A DNA stretch of 11,017 bases, taken from the NCBI GenBank assembly GCA_903889785.1, contig CAISYT010000177.1:1-11017 (forward strand), in the 5' to 3' direction. Within the stretch, counting starts at the first letter, position 1. Each line of letters opens with the position of its first letter. This stretch comes from an uncultured Caulobacterales bacterium. Lineage in GTDB: Bacteria; Pseudomonadota; Alphaproteobacteria; Caulobacterales; Caulobacteraceae. Positions 8,042 through 11,017 of this stretch are shown here, in pieces. A model generated the notes under the pieces. The model was not told the origin of the DNA. It searched no databases and was given only the letters and a program-made list of their open reading frames with translations. Position numbers and translations under genes: made by a program.

Positions 8042-8044
8042 CGA

Positions 8045-8683
8045 CTACCAATCAATGATGTCGCGCACGCGCTGGAAGATGGCGTCGAACATCGCCGGGG
8101 TGAGCCGGCCGGTGTTGGTGTTGAGCCGTGAGCAGTGGTAGCTGTTGAGCAGTAGATAGGGTCCGGCCTGGGTTTCGGAACCGTGGCCCGGTAGGCCGTT
8201 CGATGCCTTCATTCCCATCGCTTTCAATACGTTACGCCGGGATATATCACCGAGGGTGACGATAACCTTGAGCCGGGGCAGGGCGGCGAGGGTGTTGATC
8301 AGGAACGGGCGACAGGCCAGTTCTTCGGACGTCTCTGGCTTATTACCGGGCGGGGCGCAGCGGACGGCATTGGTGATCATGCAGTCGTTCAAGGTGACGC
8401 CGTCATCGGCACGCGCGGCGTATTGGCCGACGGTGAAGCCGAACTTACCCAGTGTCTCATAAAGCAGCCAGCCGGCGTGATCGCCGGTGAATGGCCGACC
8501 TGTACGGTTTGCCCCCTGGCGGCCAGGGGCAAGGCCTGCGACCAGGAGGCGGGCATTCCAGTCGCCGAACGAGGGGGCAGGGCCGTTGTACCACTCTGGA
8601 TTTTGGCGTTGGTTGTCGCGCCGGTAGCTGACTATCCGGGGGCAGAGCAGGCAGTCTTTTGGCGGCTCGACTTGCGCGGTCAT
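8045..8683 (-). CDS. Uracil-DNA glycosylase, family 5 (UdgB-like), iron-sulfur type
   Basis: Removes uracil and related deaminated bases from DNA as the first step of base-excision repair. From the ATG at 8683 it has 212 residues. Four cysteines suited to a 4Fe-4S cluster are seen: C11 and C14 in DCLLCPR, C109 in NAVRCAPP, and C124 in ELACRPF. Motif A is GLAPGRQGANRTGRPFTGD (50-68); the NRTGR form points to family 5 rather than family 4. The C-terminal motif is SYHCSRLNTNTGRLT (181-195). The frame runs open to 8836, but the first 51 residues would lie inside folK, are proline- and arginine-rich and look spurious, so I set the start at MTAQVEPPKD. The start codon lies only 17 bases from the divergent folK start. 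The family call is firm; the preferred lesion is not readable from sequence. Confidence 0.92.
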   Translation of the reverse strand: MTAQVEPPKDCLLCPRIVSYRRDNQRQNPEWYNGPAPSFGDWNARLLVAGLAPGRQGANRTGRPFTGDHAGWLLYETLGKFGFTVGQYAARADDGVTLNDCMITNAVRCAPPGNKPETSEELACRPFLINTLAALPRLKVIVTLGDISRRNVLKAMGMKASNGLPGHGSETQAGPYLLLNSYHCSRLNTNTGRLTPAMFDAIFQRVRDIIDW

Positions 8684-8687
8684 TATC
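8659..8687 (+). promoter_or_regulatory. Candidate housekeeping promoter for folK
   Basis: TTGGCG (8659-8664), a 17-base spacer, then ATTATC (8682-8687) resembles a sigma-70-type -35/-10 pair. It lies within the start of the divergent UDG gene. Transcription would begin about 7 bases before the folK ATG, consistent with the lack of a Shine-Dalgarno sequence and with a nearly leaderless mRNA. Judged by eye only. Confidence 0.35.
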
Positions 8688-8700
8688 CTACAACGGCCAG

Positions 8701-9210
8701 ATGACCGATCCTGATTATGGCGAGGCGGCGGTGGTGGCCCTGGGCGCAAACCTGCCTGGACGTTTCGCTTCCTGTTCTCTGCTGCTGGATGCCGCTGTGG
8801 CGCGGCTGGCGCAAGAGGGATTGAGGGTGCTGGCATGTTCTGGCTGGTGGCAGTCTGCGGCCTGGCCCGACCCGTCTCAGCCCTCCTATCTCAATGGCGT
8901 TGCTCTTGTGGAGACCGGACGGCCGCCACAAGACCTTCTAGAACTGCTGCGGGGCGTCGAGCGGGATTTTGGGCGTACGGAAGGGTTCCGCAACGCGCCG
9001 CGCACGCTCGACCTGGATTTAATCGCCTTTGGTCAGTGCGTTATGGAGACGCCCGATCTCATCCTGCCGCATCCTCGGGCGGCGCAGCGACTGTTCGTGG
9101 TGGGGCCCTTGGCGCAGATCGCACCGGCCTGGCGCCACCCGGTTACGGGCGATACCGCAGCGGACATGACGCAGTATGCGACGGTGGGGCGCGACGCCGT
9201 GCCGGTATGA
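8701..9210 (+). CDS. folK: 6-hydroxymethyl-7,8-dihydropterin pyrophosphokinase (HPPK)
   Basis: Transfers pyrophosphate from ATP to 6-hydroxymethyl-7,8-dihydropterin in folate synthesis. From the ATG at 8701 it has 169 residues, a normal length. Motifs in order: VVALGANLPGR (11-21), SYLNGVALVET (62-72), the HPPK signature FRNAPRTLDLDLIAFG (96-111) with Asp104 and Asp106 as the expected magnesium ligands, and LPHPRAAQRLFVVGPL (122-137). folP and folB are not beside it, so it is separated from the other folate genes here. No Shine-Dalgarno sequence precedes the ATG. It is divergent from the UDG gene. A weak hairpin with a T-run follows it, then rpoZ on the same strand. Confidence 0.95.
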   Translation: MTDPDYGEAAVVALGANLPGRFASCSLLLDAAVARLAQEGLRVLACSGWWQSAAWPDPSQPSYLNGVALVETGRPPQDLLELLRGVERDFGRTEGFRNAPRTLDLDLIAFGQCVMETPDLILPHPRAAQRLFVVGPLAQIAPAWRHPVTGDTAADMTQYATVGRDAVPV

Positions 9211-9220
9211 TTATGCGTTT

Positions 9221-9244
9221 GTCTTGCTCTTTAAGACGGTTTTT
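9221..9244 (+). terminator. Weak intrinsic terminator after folK
   Basis: GTCTT (9221-9225) pairs with AAGAC (9233-9237), the loop is about 7 bases, and GG then TTTTT (9240-9244) follow. The position, 10 bases after the folK stop, is right. The stem is short and A/T-rich, so termination would be partial at best. Confidence 0.35.
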
Positions 9245-9277
9245 GGCATAGCGGCCGCGAATAAACCGGCCCGCGCG

Positions 9278-9306
9278 TTGCGTGTTTGGCCGCGACCCTC
9301 TATCTC
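9278..9306 (+). promoter_or_regulatory. Candidate promoter for rpoZ-rsh
   Basis: TTGCGT (9278-9283), a 17-base spacer and TATCTC (9301-9306) form a plausible -35/-10 pair. The expected transcription start lies about 20-25 bases before the rpoZ ATG and leaves room for its GAGGA ribosome site. It would serve rpoZ and probably rsh. Judged by eye only. Confidence 0.35.
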
Positions 9307-9334
9307 TGAGTGTCGAACCCCGTTTGAGGATTTC

Positions 9335-9694
9335 ATGGCCCGCGTCACCGTCGAAGATTGCGTCGAGAAGGTTCCCAACCGCTTCAGCCTAGTGCTGGTG
9401 TCGGCTCATCGTGCACGGGCCCTGTCGGCCGGTGCCCAGCTGCTGGTTGATCGCGACAACGATAAGAACCCGGTCTGCGCCCTGCGCGAGATCGCCGACG
9501 ACGTAATCGATCCTGAAGGCCTGAAGGAAAATCTCATCACCACCCTGCAACGGGTCGATGAGCATTCGGAAGCCGAGGAAGAGGCTGAAACCCTGGCCCT
9601 GCTGGCCGACCCGAGCCACATGCAGATGAGCGAGCAGGAGCTGGTCCGTGCGCTTCAGAGCGACCGTGATGGCGGCCAGGAGGAGCGGTACTGA
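9335..9694 (+). CDS. rpoZ: DNA-directed RNA polymerase omega subunit
   Basis: Small RNA polymerase subunit that helps assemble beta' and, in proteobacteria, forms part of a (p)ppGpp site. It has 119 residues from the ATG at 9335, which is preceded by GAGGA (9326-9330, spacing 4). The conserved core is MARVTVEDCVEKVPNRFSLV (1-20), SAHRARALSAG (23-33) and NPVCALREIA (45-54). The C-terminal part (about 75-119) is acidic and longer than the 91-residue E. coli protein, a length common among alphaproteobacterial omegas as far as I recall. A longer reading from 9176 would add residues with no family similarity and overlap folK. The stop is within CTGA at the possible rsh start. Adjacency to rsh is the usual arrangement. 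Confidence 0.95.
   Translation: MARVTVEDCVEKVPNRFSLVLVSAHRARALSAGAQLLVDRDNDKNPVCALREIADDVIDPEGLKENLITTLQRVDEHSEAEEEAETLALLADPSHMQMSEQELVRALQSDRDGGQEERY
9678..9683 (+). promoter_or_regulatory. Strong Shine-Dalgarno-like AGGAGG before the rsh frame
   Basis: AGGAGG lies inside the last codons of rpoZ, seven bases before CTG at 9691. That CTG is in the rsh frame and overlaps the rpoZ stop as CTGA. If it is the rsh ribosome site, rsh starts at CTG and not at the GTG at 9811. It could also be chance, since these bases encode Gln-Glu-Glu-Arg of omega. Confidence 0.4.
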
Positions 9695-9810
9695 GCCCAG
9701 ACGGCGCAGACCCCTCTATTGATACGGGCGATCAGCCCGCCCGGCCTAAAAGCACGAATCCCGTTTCCACTGCCGCGACCCATGTTCCGTCAGAGGGTGA
9801 TACCCTAAAA

Positions 9811-11017
9811 GTGACTTCAGCTCTTGCGGCAGCGAAGACTGCGGCTGACCCGGTGCGCCGGTTCCTGCGGCAATACGAACTGATCGAGCGAGTTCGGTCC
9901 TACGACCCCACCGCCGATGAGACCCTGCTGAACCGAGCCTATGTCTACGCCATGCGCATGCATGGCTCTCAGACCCGCGCCTCGGGCGATCCCTATTTCG
10001 CTCACCCTATCGAAGTGGCGGGCATTCTTACCGAATACCGCATGGATACGGCGACCATTGTTACAGGCCTGCTACATGACGTGATCGAGGACACCGAGGT
10101 TACGCGTACCGATATCACGCGGTTATTCGGCGATGAGATCGCTCAGTTGGTGGAGGGAGTGACAAAGCTCTCTAAACTGGAGTTGTCGGTCGAACACGAG
10201 CGGCAGGCGGAGAATCTGCGCAAGTTCATCCTGGCGATTTCTAAGGACGTGCGGGTGCTGCTGGTCAAGCTGTGTGACCGGCTTCACAACATGCGGACGC
10301 TGCAATTTATCAAGAGTGCCGCCAAGCGTGAACGCATTGCGCGCGAGACATTGGATATCTACGCGCCCCTGGCCCGATCGATCGGTTGCCATCGCATTTG
10401 CAGCGAGCTGGAGGAGCTATCGTTCTCCCATCTCAATCCGGTTGGTCGCACCGCGATCATCCGGCGGCTGGATGTGCTGCGGGTCGAGCAAGGCAAGGCG
10501 GTGGCGCTTGCCAGCACCGAAATCACAACAAAACTAGCGGCTGCGGGAATTTTGGCCCGGCTGGTTGGACGGGAAAAGCAGCCCTATTCGATCTGGCGCA
10601 AACTGCAGCGCAAGTCGATCGGCTTTGCTCACCTGTCCGACATCTATGCCTTTCGGGTGATCGTCGACACGCCCGACGACTGCTACCGGGCGTTGGGGGT
10701 GATCCACCAGACTTGGCCGTCCGTGCCGGAGCGGTTCAAGGACTTTATCTCGATCCCCAAGCGCAACAATTACCGTTCGTTGCACACCACGGTGGTGGGG
10801 CCAAAGGGCATGCGTATTGAGATGCAGATCCGCACCGAGGCCATGGACCTAGTGGCGGAAGAGGGCGTGGCGGCACACTGGCGCTATAAGGATGCGTCAT
10901 ATGGCTTCGACCTCGAAGGCATGGAGGCAGACGGCGGACGCGACCCCCTGGCTAGCCTACGCCAGCTGGTACAGGTGCTCGAACAAGGCGGTGACAGCGA
11001 GGAACTGGTCGAGCACG
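9811..11017 (+). CDS. rsh: Bifunctional (p)ppGpp synthetase/hydrolase, RelA/SpoT family (3' end outside window)
   Basis: Makes and degrades the stringent-response alarmone (p)ppGpp. About 400 residues are visible and the frame is open at the right edge; the family is usually 700-750 residues, so the TGS and ACT regulatory domains lie outside. Counting from the GTG at 9811, the hydrolase HD domain shows His65 (YFAHPIEVAG), His89-Asp90 (LLHDVIEDTE) and Asp156 (KLCDRLHNMRTL). The synthetase domain starts near EKQPYSIWRKLQRKS and includes RFKD at 308-311, the RXKD form typical of bifunctional enzymes rather than the EXDD of E. coli RelA, then NNYRSLHTTVVGP and MQIRTEAMD. Both activities therefore look intact. 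No ATG, GTG or TTG lies in frame between rpoZ and 9811, but the frame is open from 9670 and a CTG at 9691 has an ideal AGGAGG. The true start is therefore uncertain by 40 residues. Probably co-transcribed with rpoZ. Confidence 0.93.
   Translation, partial: MTSALAAAKTAADPVRRFLRQYELIERVRSYDPTADETLLNRAYVYAMRMHGSQTRASGDPYFAHPIEVAGILTEYRMDTATIVTGLLHDVIEDTEVTRTDITRLFGDEIAQLVEGVTKLSKLELSVEHERQAENLRKFILAISKDVRVLLVKLCDRLHNMRTLQFIKSAAKRERIARETLDIYAPLARSIGCHRICSELEELSFSHLNPVGRTAIIRRLDVLRVEQGKAVALASTEITTKLAAAGILARLVGREKQPYSIWRKLQRKSIGFAHLSDIYAFRVIVDTPDDCYRALGVIHQTWPSVPERFKDFISIPKRNNYRSLHTTVVGPKGMRIEMQIRTEAMDLVAEEGVAAHWRYKDASYGFDLEGMEADGGRDPLASLRQLVQVLEQGGDSEELVEH

Noticed and set aside
7983..8044. tmRNA gene (ssrA) next to smpB
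   Set aside because: The gap is only 62 bases and contains no tRNA-like ends or tag-coding sequence.
6637..8051. Long minus-strand frames (245 and 272 residues) opposite dapA and smpB
   Set aside because: They lie opposite well-conserved genes, span a gene boundary and show no motif; best explained by codon bias.
8684..8836. 51-residue N-terminal extension of the uracil-DNA glycosylase
   Set aside because: It overlaps folK coding sequence, is proline/arginine-rich and precedes a good ATG at the position where the family begins.
1..11017. CRISPR array, insertion sequence, phage or defence island
   Set aside because: No regularly spaced direct repeats, no transposase or integrase motifs and no terminal inverted repeats with target duplications were seen. 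All genes are core-type.

Overview
The window is ordinary chromosomal DNA of a GC-rich alphaproteobacterium, most likely of the order Caulobacterales. The evidence is high G/C at third codon positions, dense packing with many overlapping ends, weak or absent Shine-Dalgarno sequences, and the order dapA - smpB - (UDG) - folK - rpoZ - rsh. The placement rests on my memory of the families, not on a search. There is no CRISPR array, transposase, phage gene, tRNA or rRNA. Coding density is very high and no gap between genes exceeds about 135 bases.

Left part (1-3620): the 3' three quarters of hrpB (DEAH-type helicase) run rightward off the left edge. Two RNA-methyltransferase-type genes run leftward towards it: a class I SAM-dependent methyltransferase, then a SpoU/TrmH-family methyltransferase. 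These two are joined by an ATGA stop/start overlap. The SpoU-type gene and hrpB meet tail to tail with a 4-nt overlap of stop codons.

Middle part (3621-6645): a TetR-family regulator gene reads rightward but is broken by two frame shifts that together restore the frame. It meets a leftward soluble lytic murein transglycosylase gene (slt-type) tail to tail. The transglycosylase signal peptide lies in a different frame from the rest of the enzyme, so this gene also carries an apparent single-base deletion. Three small deletions in about 2.5 kb point either to sequencing/assembly indels or to local gene decay. This is the main caution for any reader.

Right part (6646-11017): dapA (lysine/peptidoglycan precursor synthesis) overlaps smpB (trans-translation). 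A family-5 uracil-DNA glycosylase gene follows on the opposite strand and is divergent from folK (folate synthesis) with only 17 nt between start codons. Next come rpoZ (omega subunit of RNA polymerase) and a bifunctional (p)ppGpp synthetase/hydrolase gene (rsh) that runs off the right edge and has no canonical start near rpoZ. rpoZ next to rsh is a recurrent arrangement that links RNA polymerase to its alarmone.

I found no convincing new biological system. The items worth a second look are the three frame lesions, the rsh start, the very tight divergent UDG/folK start region, and two inverted-repeat clusters in the two wider divergent intergenic regions.
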